DNA of 64,000 nucleotides from Malassezia japonica (lineage: Eukaryota; Basidiomycota; Malasseziomycetes; Malasseziales; Malasseziaceae): the NCBI RefSeq assembly GCF_029542785.1, contig NC_083370.1, positions 1,734,001 to 1,798,000 on the forward strand. Reading direction: 5' to 3'. The notes beneath the pieces are model-generated. The model made no database searches, had not been told where the DNA came from, and worked only from the letters and a program-made list of their open reading frames with translations. This document shows positions 37,549-48,139 of this stretch, in pieces. Both the position numbers and the translations under genes were made by a program. The stretch's first letter is position 1. Every line of letters starts with the position of its first letter.

Positions 37549-40500
37549 ATGGACGATCCGCTGTACCGGCTCGAGTTTCTGTCGCTCGTGTCGAAGATCG
37601 CCACCGAGGTGGAGAATCATCTCGGGATCCATGACCGCACGCTCGCCGAGTTTGTGATCTCGCTGCATGAGCAGTCTGGCTCGCTCAAGGTGTTCCAGAG
37701 CAAGCTCGACGAGGCCGGCGCCGAGTTCTCCACGGCCTTTGTCGAGAACCTCGACCGGCTGATCACCACGCTCCATCCCAAGCACAAGCAGGAGAAGAAG
37801 GAGCAAAAAGGGGATACGGCCGAGTCGGAGCGCCGCGCGCAGATGCTCCCGGGCCTCGCGATCGAGGACCAAGAATGGGGGCTGCCGTCCTACTATGATA
37901 CCCCTGCCAAGCCCGGCCCTCCTCCCCGGCCGCCCCGCCGCAACTCGCAGTCGCCGCCACGGGAGCGGGGACGCGAGCGCAGGCGCTCGCCCGACTATGC
38001 ACGCCCGGTGCAGCGCGACGAGCACGCCGTGCCGCACAAGATCTACGACGGACGCGTGTCCGGCGTCAAGGACTTTGGCGCGTTTGTCACGCTCGATGGC
38101 GTCGTCGGGCGCCAGGACGGGCTCGTGCACATCAGCGCCATGAGCTCGGAGCGCGTCGGGCACCCGTCGGACGTCGTCGCCAGGGGGCAGCACGTCAAGG
38201 TCAAGGTGCTCTCGGTGCAAAACAACCGCATCTCGCTCTCGATGAAAGAGGTCGACCAGCACACCGGCCGCGACCTTGTGCCGCAGCACCGCATGCGCTC
38301 GGACGCCGACGTACGCTCGGACCGCGCGGCGGCGACGCTGACCGGCGCAAACACCGCGCCGCTGGGCATGGCGCCGCCGCCCGACGTGCCGGAACGGGGG
38401 CGCAAGCGCCTCACGTCGCCCGAGCGCTGGGAGCTCAAGCAGCTCATCGCCAGCGGCATGGCCAAGGCAAGCGACTATCCGGAGCTGATCGAGGAGGAGT
38501 TTGCAACGCCGGCGACGCGCATGCGGGGCGACGACAAGGACGAGGAGGTGGACATTGAAGTGAACGAAAAAGAGGCGCCGTTCCTTGCGGGCCAGACTGC
38601 CGCGTCGCTCGAGCTCTCGCCGGTGCGCGTCGTCAAGGCGCCCGACGGCTCGATGAACCGCGCCGCCCAAGCGGGGACGTCACTCGCCAAGGAGCGCAAG
38701 GAGCTCCGGCAGCAGCAGCTCAACGAGCAGGCGGACGCGCAAAAGAAGGACACGACCACCGCCTGGCTCGATCCGATGGCGCCGCAGAACGAGCGCACGT
38801 TTGCCCAAGACGTGCGTGGCAACCTCATTGGACAGCGCACGCAAGAGCAGGCGGCGTGGAAAAAGCACACCTTTAACAAGGCGACGACCTTTGGCAAGCG
38901 CACAAACCTCAGCATGCAGGAGCAGCGCGAGAGTCTGCCCATCTTTAAGCTGCGCGAGCAGCTCGTGCAAGCCGTGCGCGACAACCAGGTGCTGGTCGTC
39001 GTCGGCGACACGGGCTCGGGCAAGACGACGCAGCTGACGCAGTACCTTGCCGAGGAGGGCTTTGCGGACCACAAAAAGATTGGGTGCACGCAGCCCCGCC
39101 GTGTCGCCGCAATCAGCGTCGCGAAGCGTGTGGCGGAAGAGGTGGGGTGCCGTGTCGGCCAGGAAGTCGGCTACACCGTGCGCTTTGAGGACTTCACCAG
39201 CGCCGATACCCGCATCAAGTACATGACCGACGGTATGCTCCAGCGCGAGAGCCTGATTGATCGTGACGTGAGCGCCTACTCGGTGATCATGCTCGACGAG
39301 GCGCACGAGCGCACGATCGCGACCGACGTGCTCTTTGGCCTGCTCAAGAAGGCGCTCAAGCGGCGCCCGGATTTGAAGCTGATCGTGACCTCGGCGACGC
39401 TCGATGCGGCTAAGTTTAGCGAGTACTTTTACGGGTGCCCCATCTTTACGATCCCCGGCCGGACCTTTCCGGTGGAGATCCTGTATACCAAGGAGCCCGA
39501 GCCGGACTATTTGGACGCGTCGCTGATCACCGTGATGCAGATCCACCTGTCCGAGCCGCCGGGCGACATCCTCGTGTTCCTTACTGGACAGGAGGAGATT
39601 GATACCAGCTGCGAGATTTTGTACGAGCGCATGCGCGCGCTGGGGCCGAGCGTGCCGGAGCTCATTATTCTCCCGGTGTACTCTGCGCTGCCGAGCGAGA
39701 TGCAGTCGCGCATCTTTGAGCCTGCGCCCCCGGGCGCCCGCAAGGTCGTACTTGCGACAAACATTGCCGAGACGAGTATCACGATCGACGGTGTGTATTA
39801 CGTCGTGGACCCCGGCTTTGTGAAGCAGAACGCGTACGACGCGCGCCTCGGTATGGACAGCCTCGTTGTGACGCCCATCTCGCAGGCGCAGGCGCGGCAG
39901 CGCTCGGGCCGTGCGGGCCGTACTGGCCCCGGCAAGTGCTACCGCCTGTACACCGAGGCGGCGTACCGCAACGAGATGCTCCCGAACCCGATTCCCGATA
40001 TCCAGCGCCAGAACCTCGCCTCGACGATTCTCATGCTCAAGGCGATGGGCATCAACGACTTGCTGCACTTTGACTTTATGGATCCCCCGCCGGCGCAGAC
40101 GATGCTTACTGCCCTCGAGTCGCTCTATGCCCTGAGCGCGCTCGACGACGAAGGCCTCCTCACCCGCCTCGGGCGCAAGATGGCCGACTTCCCGATGGAT
40201 CCCATGATGGCCAAGATGCTCATCACCTCGGTCGACATGGGCTGCAGCGAGGAGCTGCTGAGCATTGTCGCGATGCTCAGTATCCAAAACGTCTTTTATC
40301 GGCCCAAGGACAAGCAGGCGCAGGCCGACCAGAAGCGCGCCAAGTTCTTCCAGCCCGAAGGCGACCACCTCACGCTCCTGACCGTGTACAACGGCTGGGC
40401 GGCGAACCACTTCTCGATGCCGTGGTGCATCGACAACTTTGTGCAAGGGCGTGCGCTGCGCCGCGCGCAGGACGTGCGGAAGCAGCTCGTGGGCATTATG

Positions 40501-40932
40501 GACCGCTACCACCACGATATCCTGACCTGCGGCAAGGACTACAACTCGGTGCGCCGCGCGATCTGCTCGGGCTACTTCCGCAACGCCGCCAAAAAGGACC
40601 CCAACGAAGGCTACAAGGCGCTTGCCGAGAGCGGCGGCAACATCTATCTGCACCCCTCGAGCAGCCTCTTTAGCCGCCCGTCGGAGTATGTCGTGTACCA
40701 CGAAGTGGTCATGACCACCAAGGAGTACATGCGCGAAGTCACCGCGATCGAGCCCAAGTGGCTCGTCGAGGTCGCGCCGCGCTTCTTCCGCACCTCGGAC
40801 CCCGCCTCGATCTCGAAGCGCAAGCGCGAGGAAAAGATCAAGCCACTTCACTCCAAGCACGCCTCCCGCCAGGAAGAGTGGCGCCGCTCGGTGCAGAACG
40901 CCAAAAAGGAGTATTACCAAGACAAGTTTTAG
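37549..40932 (+). CDS. PRP22: Pre-mRNA splicing DEAH-box helicase Prp22 (DHX8)
   Basis: Releases mature mRNA from the post-catalytic spliceosome and proofreads exon ligation. Single exon, 1127 residues (yeast 1145). In order: helical N-terminus ([20 protein letters not shown]), an S1 RNA-binding domain at about 162-240 ([17 protein letters not shown]), then the helicase core: Walker [12 protein letters not shown] at about 486, DEAH at 583-586, [42 protein letters not shown], followed by HA2 and OB-fold domains to a Lys-rich C-terminus. The S1 domain separates it from Prp2, Prp16 and Prp43. In this genome it must act on introns whose 3' splice site lies four bases from the branch motif. Confidence 0.96.
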   Translation: MDDPLYRLEFLSLVSKIATEVENHLGIHDRTLAEFVISLHEQSGSLKVFQSKLDEAGAEFSTAFVENLDRLITTLHPKHKQEKKEQKGDTAESERRAQMLPGLAIEDQEWGLPSYYDTPAKPGPPPRPPRRNSQSPPRERGRERRRSPDYARPVQRDEHAVPHKIYDGRVSGVKDFGAFVTLDGVVGRQDGLVHISAMSSERVGHPSDVVARGQHVKVKVLSVQNNRISLSMKEVDQHTGRDLVPQHRMRSDADVRSDRAAATLTGANTAPLGMAPPPDVPERGRKRLTSPERWELKQLIASGMAKASDYPELIEEEFATPATRMRGDDKDEEVDIEVNEKEAPFLAGQTAASLELSPVRVVKAPDGSMNRAAQAGTSLAKERKELRQQQLNEQADAQKKDTTTAWLDPMAPQNERTFAQDVRGNLIGQRTQEQAAWKKHTFNKATTFGKRTNLSMQEQRESLPIFKLREQLVQAVRDNQVLVVVGDTGSGKTTQLTQYLAEEGFADHKKIGCTQPRRVAAISVAKRVAEEVGCRVGQEVGYTVRFEDFTSADTRIKYMTDGMLQRESLIDRDVSAYSVIMLDEAHERTIATDVLFGLLKKALKRRPDLKLIVTSATLDAAKFSEYFYGCPIFTIPGRTFPVEILYTKEPEPDYLDASLITVMQIHLSEPPGDILVFLTGQEEIDTSCEILYERMRALGPSVPELIILPVYSALPSEMQSRIFEPAPPGARKVVLATNIAETSITIDGVYYVVDPGFVKQNAYDARLGMDSLVVTPISQAQARQRSGRAGRTGPGKCYRLYTEAAYRNEMLPNPIPDIQRQNLASTILMLKAMGINDLLHFDFMDPPPAQTMLTALESLYALSALDDEGLLTRLGRKMADFPMDPMMAKMLITSVDMGCSEELLSIVAMLSIQNVFYRPKDKQAQADQKRAKFFQPEGDHLTLLTVYNGWAANHFSMPWCIDNFVQGRALRRAQDVRKQLVGIMDRYHHDILTCGKDYNSVRRAICSGYFRNAAKKDPNEGYKALAESGGNIYLHPSSSLFSRPSEYVVYHEVVMTTKEYMREVTAIEPKWLVEVAPRFFRTSDPASISKRKREEKIKPLHSKHASRQEEWRRSVQNAKKEYYQDKF

Positions 40933-40962
40933 TGTCCATAGTGTGGAGGTGTCTTTCCGACG

Positions 40963-41861
40963 ATGAGCGACGCGGAGCGCTACGCGATGGACGACGGAGA
41001 GCCAGAGGAGACCTTTGAGGATGCCGAGATGGAGGAGGAGCCGGACTATGGCGACGGCGAACCCGAGTCGGGGTCGCCCGAGGCGTCGTCCGATGCGTTT
41101 CCGTCGGACGAGGAAGACGAGCTGGTGGACGAGATGGAGGACGCCGCGCCGATAGAGACGAACCGCCGCACCCGCCGCCCGGCGCTGCGTGTGAAGCTGT
41201 CTCGCAAAGGCGCGTCGGACACTACGCCGAACACTACGCCGTCGCGGCGCACGTCGGGACGCAAGACACAACGCACGGCCCGTGCCCGTGGCGAGGACGG
41301 CGAGGAGGACGAGTCGGACGAGATTGACGAGGAGTCGGACCTCGACGAGTCGGCGGGCGATGCGCCCATGACGGCGCGCCAAATGGCCCGCGCCAACAGG
41401 GAGCGTGGGATTACGAACGAGGACCTCGTCGAGCTGCCGATGGGTACGTCGCTTAGCTCACCCAGACGGGACCAAGCGCCAAAAGCTTACCGATACCGAG
41501 CTCGCCCTGCGCCGCTCCGAGACGGCACGCCGCCGGCGGAATCAGAGCGAAAAGAAGCTCGAGGACGACAAGATCGAGGTAGGTTTCCCCGCTCACCCAG
41601 ACCATCAATCGCCTGCTGAAGAAGCAAGCGGGCAAGGTGCGCGGCAAGGACAAGGGCGAGGACGCCGCGGAGCCTGCCAATACCCCCGGCGAGCGCCGCG
41701 AGAGCGGACCAAAGCCCATGTTTCGCTACATTTCGCGCGCCGAGGGCGCCATGCTCGCCGTCCCTCTGCCGCAGGAAGGCGAGCAGGGGCGCGGGCGCTA
41801 CGACGAGGCCATGCGCACGGCCTTTGGCCAGACACACGAGGCGTGGACCGCTGCGAGATAG
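40963..41861 (+). CDS. IES2: INO80 chromatin-remodelling complex subunit Ies2 (PAPA-1 domain)
   Basis: Ies2/INO80B stimulates the INO80 nucleosome-remodelling ATPase. Three exons (40963-41443, 41466-41578, 41601-41861) with two 22-nt introns give 284 residues. The N-terminus is acidic; a basic segment follows (RPALRVKLSRKG); the PAPA-1 region is restored only by splicing: TARQMARANRERG, ELALRRSETARRRRNQSEKK, then ETINRLLKKQAGK across the second junction. The C-terminus (PMFRYISRAEGAMLAVPLPQ) matches the family end. It starts 30 bp after the PRP22 stop on the same strand. The stop TAG is one base from the convergent gene's stop (TAGTCTA). Confidence 0.87.
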
Positions 41862-41865
41862 TCTA
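41859..41865. terminator. Shared convergent stop heptamer TAGTCTA (IES2 / 41863 gene)
   Basis: Second copy of the TAG-N-CTA arrangement, followed by ATGCAA as at 3976, where it is followed by TGG after a shared AT. Confidence 0.35.
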
Positions 41866-42604
41866 TGCAAGTCGTGAACGTACATTCGCCAGGCTCTGCC
41901 ACACACGGCGGCCCGGCACCGGCATCATCTGGTCGACATGGTGTTCGCACACCATGCCCGAGTTGCGGTCGAAGCGGTAGCGGAAGAGGAGCGTAAAGTC
42001 CTGCAGTGCGCCGCTCATGCGGCTCGTCCCGCGGAACCGGATACGTGTCAGGAGCTCATCACCGGGCACAGGCTTGCCCGGCGCGGCGTCCGCCACGACG
42101 CTCGCACGGTCCGGCAGCAGCGTCATGTGCTCGATGCGCACGTCGGTGTCGACAAAGAGCGCATGCAGTGAATAGCGCAGCGCCTGTGCGCTCATCCTAT
42201 ACATGCGCCGCCCACGCAGCGAAAAGGCAGGCGCAAAGTGCTGTTCCGCCTCGCCGCTCGGTAGGGGGGGGGAGAGGGGGGAGGGGCGGGCGGAAACGGA
42301 AGTAGATCTCTTTGTGGTAGATCGCGGCAAGCCGCGCACGGGATATCAGTGCACTCTGGCCGAGGTAGGGCGCGAGCGTATCGGCCCCTGCGCTCGGCGC
42401 CTCGTCGCGGTCGACGAGGCCGCGCTGCATAAATTGGGGAAGCGTCGCACGGAGGTGCCGAATCGCGGCACCGAGGCGCACCTGGTACTCGTGCTCGGGC
42501 AGAAGGCGCGAAGAGCATGCTGCCTGCGTCCCGGCAAACGCCAGCCGGTGGTCCAGCACGCGCGCCGCAGGCACGCAGCAGCGCACGCACGACGCGCGCC
42601 ACAT
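41863..42604 (-). CDS. Small uncharacterised protein, probably mitochondrial, with a frame break at a C9 tract
   Basis: The N-terminal part, from ATG 42604, begins MWRASCVRCCVPAARVLDHR, a plausible mitochondrial presequence, and runs through ARLAAIYHKEIYFRF. The C-terminal part is in another frame: FSLRGRRMYRMSAQALRYSL, HALFVDTDVRIEHMTLL, LTRIRFRGTSRMSGALQDFT, ending WQSLANVRSRLA. Joined, they resemble a small SnoaL/NTF2-like (DUF2358-type) fold; that assignment is tentative. No intron with the usual signals links them. Removing one C from the C9 run (G9 on the plus strand, 42264-42272) would join the frames directly. I therefore call one gene of about 246 residues with a homopolymer frame break that may be a sequencing error, a real lesion or slippage. 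Confidence 0.5.
42264..42290 (+). repeat. G-quadruplex-capable G tracts (G9, G6, G4, G3)
   Basis: Four runs of G separated by one to three bases, on the non-coding strand of the 41863-42604 gene. This is a textbook intramolecular G4 pattern and coincides with the frame break. Confidence 0.7.
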
Positions 42605-42642
42605 CGTAGCACGGGCGGGCCCGATCGCCCGATCCTTCTACG

Positions 42643-44494
42643 ATGGACGATCGCTACGCGGCGCAGCGCGCGGTGCTCGGCGAGGATGCGCACGCGCGCC
42701 TGAAGGGCGCGCGGATGCTTGTTGTCGGCGCCGGCGGTATTGGATGCGAAGTACTCAAAGACCTTGTTTTGCTGGGTGTCGGCCACATTGAGATTGTACG
42801 TCGCGCGGCTCACCCAGATCGACCTCGACACGATCGACCTGTCGAACCTGAATCGCCAGTTCCTCTTCCAGAAGCAGCATATCCAAAAGCCCAAGGCAGA
42901 GGTCGCCAAGGCGAGTGCGAGTGCATTCAACCCCGAGGTGGAAATCGTCGCGCATTACGGCAACGTCCAGGCGCCCGAGTTTGGCGTGTCGTACTACAGC
43001 CAGTTTGACGTGGTGCTGAGCGCGCTCGACAATCTCGCGACGCGCCGCTACGTAAATAGGATGTGCGTCGCTGCGGACGTGCCGCTGGTCGAGAGCGGCA
43101 CTGCCGGGTTCCTGGGCCAGGTCCAGCCGATCCGTGCGGGGCACACCGAGTGCTACGACTGCACGGCGCACCCCACGCCGACGACCTTCCCGGTGTGCAC
43201 GATCCGCTCGACGCCGTCCACACCGATGCACTGCATCGTCTGGGCCAAGAACTGGCTCTTTCCGTACGTAAAGTTTCGCTCACCTAGGCAACTCTTTGGC
43301 GAGGACGACGAAAGCGGCGATGCGGAGCTCGACCAGGCCGCCCAGAGCGGCGAGAACGCACAGGAGCTCGAGAATCTGCGGCGCGAGGCGCACCAGATGC
43401 GTGCGCTGCGCGCCGAGCTCGGCAAGGCGCCGCGCGAGGCGGCAGAAAAGATCTTTGCCAAGGTGTACGACGTGGACATCCGGCGACTCTTGAGCATGGA
43501 CGACATGTGGGAGAAGCGCACTCGCCCAGACCCTCTGTCGCTCGATGCGGCGCGCGCCGACACGACCGTTGCGCCACAGACCGAGGTGCTCAAGGACCGC
43601 CGCACGCTCTCGCTCGCCGACACCGCCGCCCTGTTCCTCGAGAGCGCGGTAGCACTCGCAAAGGGCGCGCAGGACGCTCCGCTTTCTTTTGACAAGGACG
43701 ACGCGGACGCGCTCGCATTCGTGACGGCCGCATCCAACCTGCGTGCACACGTCTACCACATTCCCCGCCAGACACAGTTCGAGACAAAGCAGATTGCGGG
43801 CAACATTATTCCCGCGATTGCGACGACGAATGCAATCGTGTCTGGCCTCGCAGTCGTTCAGGCAATGCACATGCTCGTCGCGCGCTGGGACGCGATGCGG
43901 ATCGTGAGTGTCGCACGCCGCTCGAACCGCGTCTTTACCACGTTCCCTCCCGCGCCGCCAAACGCGGCGTGCGGCGTGTGTAGCGACATGTACCTCGCGA
44001 CAGACGTCGACCCCACGACGACGACGCTCCAGGATATCCTCGCGATCGTTCGCCGCCCGACGAGCGACGGCGGTCTCGCGTACGACGACGACGCGGAGAT
44101 CTCGATTGCGGACGGCGCGCGCATTCTCTACGACCTGGACCTTGACGACAACCTCGAAAAGACCCTCGCGCAGCTCAACGTCGGCGTCGGTAGTGCGCTG
44201 TCGATTGTCGATGAGGACGCGCAGAACGTCACTGTCCAGCTACTTCTGCAGCAGGGCACCGAGGCCAAGGTGCACTGGCCCCACGGCACGCCCGTCGCGG
44301 TGCGCCCGCGGCGTGCCCTGCCCAAGCCCGCCTCCGACTCCGAGTCGGAGGTCGAGGCGGTGGACGCGGCGGCGGCGGTCGCGCCTGCAGCGCCGAAGCG
44401 CACCAAGCGCCCGGCGGACGCCGAGGCCAACGGCCCAGCCAAGCGCCACGCGCCCGCCGGTCAGTCGGAGGAGGCTGCGATTGTACTTGAATAG
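42643..44494 (+). CDS. UBA2: SUMO-activating enzyme subunit 2 (Uba2)
   Basis: Catalytic subunit of the SUMO E1, acting with Aos1 in the nucleus. Three exons (42643-42795, 42818-43263, 43288-44494) give 601 residues. The adenylation domain has MLVVGAGGIGCEVLKDL and, across the first 22-nt intron, HIEII-DLDTIDLSNLNRQF. The catalytic cysteine is about Cys178 (FPVCTIRSTPSTPMHC). A 24-nt intron (43264-43287) follows NWLFP; because 24 is a multiple of three and contains no stop, retention would simply add eight residues. A ubiquitin-like domain (ARILYDLDLDDNLEKTLAQL) and a basic C-terminal NLS (PKRTKRPADAEANGPAKRH) complete it. Its TAG is one base from the convergent transporter's stop. Confidence 0.95.
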
Positions 44495-44498
44495 TCTA
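44492..44498. terminator. Shared convergent stop heptamer TAGTCTA (UBA2 / MFS)
   Basis: Third copy of the arrangement, running into TATATA, an AT-rich element of the kind used as polyadenylation efficiency signals in yeast. Confidence 0.35.
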
Positions 44499-46877
44499 TA
44501 TACGGTCACGCAGCCACCGCGCTTGGAACCATTCGGCAAACGCGACCAGGCCCACGACCCAGAAGCCGAGGTGGAAGTTCAGCGGCCAGGGGTGGGCCTT
44601 GGGCCCGCCCTGGATGCTCTGGGCCCACACCATACCGCCGATGATCGGCCCGACACAGCGCGCCGCCGAGCTCACGGTCTGTGCGAGACCGTTGGCGAGC
44701 GGGACGAGGTGCGGCGGCGTCCACGCATTGAGCAGCACCATGATCGCCGTGAACGACACGACATTTGCAAGCCAACGGAGCGTCGCAAAGGCAATCATGG
44801 CACACATGACGAGCACGTCGGTGTTTGGCAAGAGGAAGGTGCGCAGGAAGGGGAAGAGTGTATAGCACGGGAGGTACAGCACGAGGCCCCACTGCAGCAT
44901 CGACAGGTGCGACAGCGGCCCGTTTGGCGGCCCGACATTGGGATAGACACGGAACTGGAACAGGAGCTGGCACAGCGCCATGGACGCAATCAGCGCCGCA
45001 TAGTGCCCCGCGTTCAGACCGAGACCACCCGAGGGCTCCGGTGTCACGAGGAACGACAAAAAGATCTGGTCAAACATGGACGAGTGGAAAGAGAGCGTCG
45101 CATAGTGCGCAATCACCACGACCGGAATTAGGACCCAGAGCGAGGTCGGCATCTCGGGCACCTCGGCCGTCTCGACGGGATCCGGCACCTTGCTCATGCG
45201 CGACATTTGCGAGCGGCCGCGGTGCATCTTGGCAAAGTGCGCAGGGGGCAGATAGGGCTGTGCCCGCGGCGCCTCGCGGTCCGCAAACGACGTGCCAAAG
45301 AGCGGCGGCGTATCGTGGTATGGCTCGTCGTGCTCTGACACGTCGTCGTCCTCATGGAAGGGCTCACTGGACGAGTCGGCCGTGGGGTGTGCCTCTTCGT
45401 TGTTGGTCGCCGCGGCGACCCAGAGATCGGTGATAGAGAGAACCGCGTCGTCGTTCGCAAGCACGAAGCGCTCGAGCATTGACATGTTTGACGCACGGTA
45501 CTGCGACTCGGGCAGCTCCGCGTCGTGATTGAAGAAGGACATACGCGACGTGCTCGCCATGCTCGGCGCCCGACGGAACGAGCGCCCGACCGAGTCGGAG
45601 CGGTTGCGCGCCATGCGCACGCTCGACGGGCCGGTGCGCATCGAGTCTAGGCCGTACGCAGTGCCGAAGTTGGACGGGTTGCGCATGTGCGAGAACTGGC
45701 TCTCGCGCATGCGTCCCCGGCTGATGTGCGACGGCGCGGTGGGCCCCGAGACCTCGCTGTGGCCCATCGCCTCGTCCTCGTCGAGCTCGTCATCTGGCGT
45801 CGCGGCGACCGACGGGCTGCGCCACCCGTCGTCAAAGACCGAGTGGGGCGGATCGTCGTCGGGCAGGCGCACGCCGGATGGGCCTGCGTGCGGCTCGAGG
45901 AAGAGCGAGAGGATTGTACCAAGCGCCGTGGACGACGCCGCAAGCGCACATGGCAGCGCGTAGGGATATTTTTGCAGCAAGACCGAGTGGCCAAAGAGCC
46001 ACGGGTACTTTTGCGCAGGGTGCTCCAGCAAGCCACCGAGGATTGGCCCGATGATACCGCCCATGCCCCAGCAGAAGCCCATCTGCGCATACGCACGGCT
46101 CTCGTTGGTCTCATCGGTGAGATCGCGTACGGCGCCCTTTGCGACGCCTACTGCGCCGTTAAAGAAACCCTGTGCGAGGCGAAAGAGGAGCGCAAAGGCC
46201 AGGTTGGGCGAGAAGCCAAAAGCGAGCAGCGACACGGTGCTGCCCACGAGTGACACCTGGAGCACCAAGCGGCGCCCGTGCTTCTCTGCGGCCGATGCCC
46301 ACAGCAGCGATGTGAGGAACTGGGCAAAGAAGAAGACCGCAGCGAGGATGCCCGCCCAGAATCCGACGCGGCTCTCGTCGCCGACCTGAAAGTCGTTTAG
46401 CATGAAAAAGAGAAAAGGACCGGCGACTCCTGCTGAACAGAACTCGCCAAAGATGAGCAGACACAGCACCGTGTACGGCAGCATGGGAATCGGTGTCGAC
46501 TCGGGCGTCGGCAGCACAGTCGGGACGGTGACATGCGAGGCATTCACGTACCGTGCCGGGTGCTCCCAGCCTTCTGGCGCGCCCGAGCTGCGCAGGTGGC
46601 GCAGCCCTGGCCCTTCCAGAATAGTCGCGCGGTCGCCGTGCAGCCAGCGGCGCACCGACCCCAGCGGGTCGCGGCTGCGGCGTCGCTTGAAGGAGAGCAC
46701 GTCGGGCCCGTCGCCTGGCACGTTCAACGGCACCTCGTCGGGCGGCGGCGACGCACGCCCACGCCCTAGCAAGTTCTCCATAGGATTCTTCCGGGGGGTG
46801 GGGGGCTGGCGCACAGTATCGTCGGTCGTATCCGCCGCGCGCTCGTCTCCCGAATTACCCTCGGTCCCTGGCGCCAT
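44496..46877 (-). CDS. Major facilitator superfamily transporter, Ycr023c/ZIF1-like
   Basis: Single exon, 793 residues. A disordered N-terminus of about 130 residues with basic patches precedes the first membrane helix (PYTVLCLLIFGEFCSAGVAG). MFS signatures are visible: WASAAEKHGRRLVLQVSL (loop 2-3 motif) and RLAQGFFNGAVGVAKGAVRD. Helices 1-6 and 7-12 are split by an unusually long Ser/Asp-rich cytosolic loop of about 230 residues, full of potential phosphosites, ending PDPVETAEVPEMPTSLW. The last helices include LNAGHYAALIASMALCQLLF. Substrate unknown; the Ycr023c-like group contains transporters of uncertain specificity. The start at 46877 is the ATG closest to the 63-bp promoter shared with TFA1. 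Confidence 0.83.
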   Translation of the reverse strand: MAPGTEGNSGDERAADTTDDTVRQPPTPRKNPMENLLGRGRASPPPDEVPLNVPGDGPDVLSFKRRRSRDPLGSVRRWLHGDRATILEGPGLRHLRSSGAPEGWEHPARYVNASHVTVPTVLPTPESTPIPMLPYTVLCLLIFGEFCSAGVAGPFLFFMLNDFQVGDESRVGFWAGILAAVFFFAQFLTSLLWASAAEKHGRRLVLQVSLVGSTVSLLAFGFSPNLAFALLFRLAQGFFNGAVGVAKGAVRDLTDETNESRAYAQMGFCWGMGGIIGPILGGLLEHPAQKYPWLFGHSVLLQKYPYALPCALAASSTALGTILSLFLEPHAGPSGVRLPDDDPPHSVFDDGWRSPSVAATPDDELDEDEAMGHSEVSGPTAPSHISRGRMRESQFSHMRNPSNFGTAYGLDSMRTGPSSVRMARNRSDSVGRSFRRAPSMASTSRMSFFNHDAELPESQYRASNMSMLERFVLANDDAVLSITDLWVAAATNNEEAHPTADSSSEPFHEDDDVSEHDEPYHDTPPLFGTSFADREAPRAQPYLPPAHFAKMHRGRSQMSRMSKVPDPVETAEVPEMPTSLWVLIPVVVIAHYATLSFHSSMFDQIFLSFLVTPEPSGGLGLNAGHYAALIASMALCQLLFQFRVYPNVGPPNGPLSHLSMLQWGLVLYLPCYTLFPFLRTFLLPNTDVLVMCAMIAFATLRWLANVVSFTAIMVLLNAWTPPHLVPLANGLAQTVSSAARCVGPIIGGMVWAQSIQGGPKAHPWPLNFHLGFWVVGLVAFAEWFQARWLRDRI

Positions 46878-46940
46878 GCTAGGTGGAGGGAGGGTCGCCG
46901 GCGTGTGGAGCAGCGCCGGTCCGCTGCGTGGAGGCTCTTT

Positions 46941-48114
46941 ATGGCGACGGCGACGAGCACGGCAGGTGCGCCTGGCGCGCCCGAGCTGCAGCCCGCGACG
47001 CCCGCACAGATGGCGGCGATCCGGCGGCTGATCCAAGTCCTTGCGCGCCTCTTTTACGACGACGGCCATGTGATCCTCATCGACCAGCTCGTGAGCGTAG
47101 CCGTGTAGGTTTCTTCGCTTACCCAGCATCCCCAGCGATGTGCTTGCGCGGCGTGTCGGTCTCCAAGCGCGCGATCTTGGGTCGCTTGCGGCTAAGATGG
47201 TCGAGGACCGCATCCTCTCGATCCACCGCACGCAGGAGACCAAGGAGGGCATCGTAAGCCGCTCCTTCTCGCGGACGTACTACTACATCGACTACAAGCA
47301 GGTGCTCGATGTGACCAAGTGGCGCATGATGGCGATGCGCCGCGATATTGATACGCGCCTGCGCAATGGTCTAGACAACAAGGGGTACGTGTGCCCCCGG
47401 TGCCACCGCTCCTACTCTACGCTGGAGGTCGCACACCTGCTCGACTTTTCGCGCAACGTCTTTGTGTGCGAGGTGCCCGGCTGTTTTACCGAACTCGTCG
47501 ACAACGAGGACGCAGAGGACGTGCGCAAGTCCAAAGATACCCTCACGCGCTTCAACGAGCAGCTGCATGGCGTGCAGCAGGCGCTGCGCAGCGTTGAAGG
47601 CGTCGCGCTGCCGCCGATGGACATCCACGCCTGGCTCGCCAAGCACGCCGCGCAGCAGCCGTGGCAGGCAGAGACCGAGCGCGACGATACGCGCCTCGTG
47701 CCCGGCGCCGCGCCCCCGCCCAAGCCCAAGGCGCCCCAGGTCACGATCGAGCTCAGCGGGGCAGACCCCGGCGCAGACTTTGCCAAGCAGCAGCGGCGCG
47801 CGCGCGAGGAGGAGCAGCAGCGCCAGCAAAACACACTGCCCGCGTGGCACCTGGCCTCGACGGTGAGTGGCGAGCAGACGGGCCTTGGCAAGGTCCACGC
47901 CGAGCGCCGCGCCGCCGATGCGCTCGTCGCCGAGACCAGCGCACAGCCCGAGGCACAAGAAGAAGTGGACGTCGAGTACTACACGCGCTACGCCTCGCAG
48001 CTCGACGAGTCCGCGAAGCGAGGCGCCGACGAATCCGACGCACCCGATGCAAAGCGCACACGCACCGAGGAGCCCGACGAGGAGGAGGATCTCGATATGG
48101 ACGATGTCATTTAG
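46941..48114 (+). CDS. TFA1: Transcription initiation factor IIE alpha subunit
   Basis: General Pol II factor that recruits TFIIH and helps open the promoter. Two exons (46941-47104, 47127-48114) joined by a 22-nt intron (GTAGGT...CTTACCCAG, phase 2) encode 383 residues. The N-terminal winged helix spans the junction: LIQVLARLFYDDGHVILIDQ then SDVLARRVGLQARDLGSLAA, RSFSRTYYYIDYKQVLDVTK. The zinc ribbon is CPRCHRSYSTLEVAHLL with VFVCEVPGC. The C-terminus is acidic (EEPDEEEDLDMDDVI), as in the family. An alternative acceptor nine bases further on would stay in frame and delete three residues. The stop is 25 bp from the convergent RING gene. Confidence 0.93.
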
Positions 48115-48139
48115 TAGTGGTATCGTAATCTATTCTACA

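Noticed and set aside
38680..41382. 900-codon open frame antisense to PRP22
   Set aside because: Codon-position GC bias leaves one antisense frame free of stops. The product is Arg/Leu/Val/His-rich without domains and PRP22 on the other strand is certain.
42184..42202. 19-nt intron to rescue the frame of the 41863-42604 gene
   Set aside because: It keeps frame but has no CTNAY branch motif and would leave an unnatural Pro/Cys/Ala-rich stretch; the C9 length explanation is simpler.
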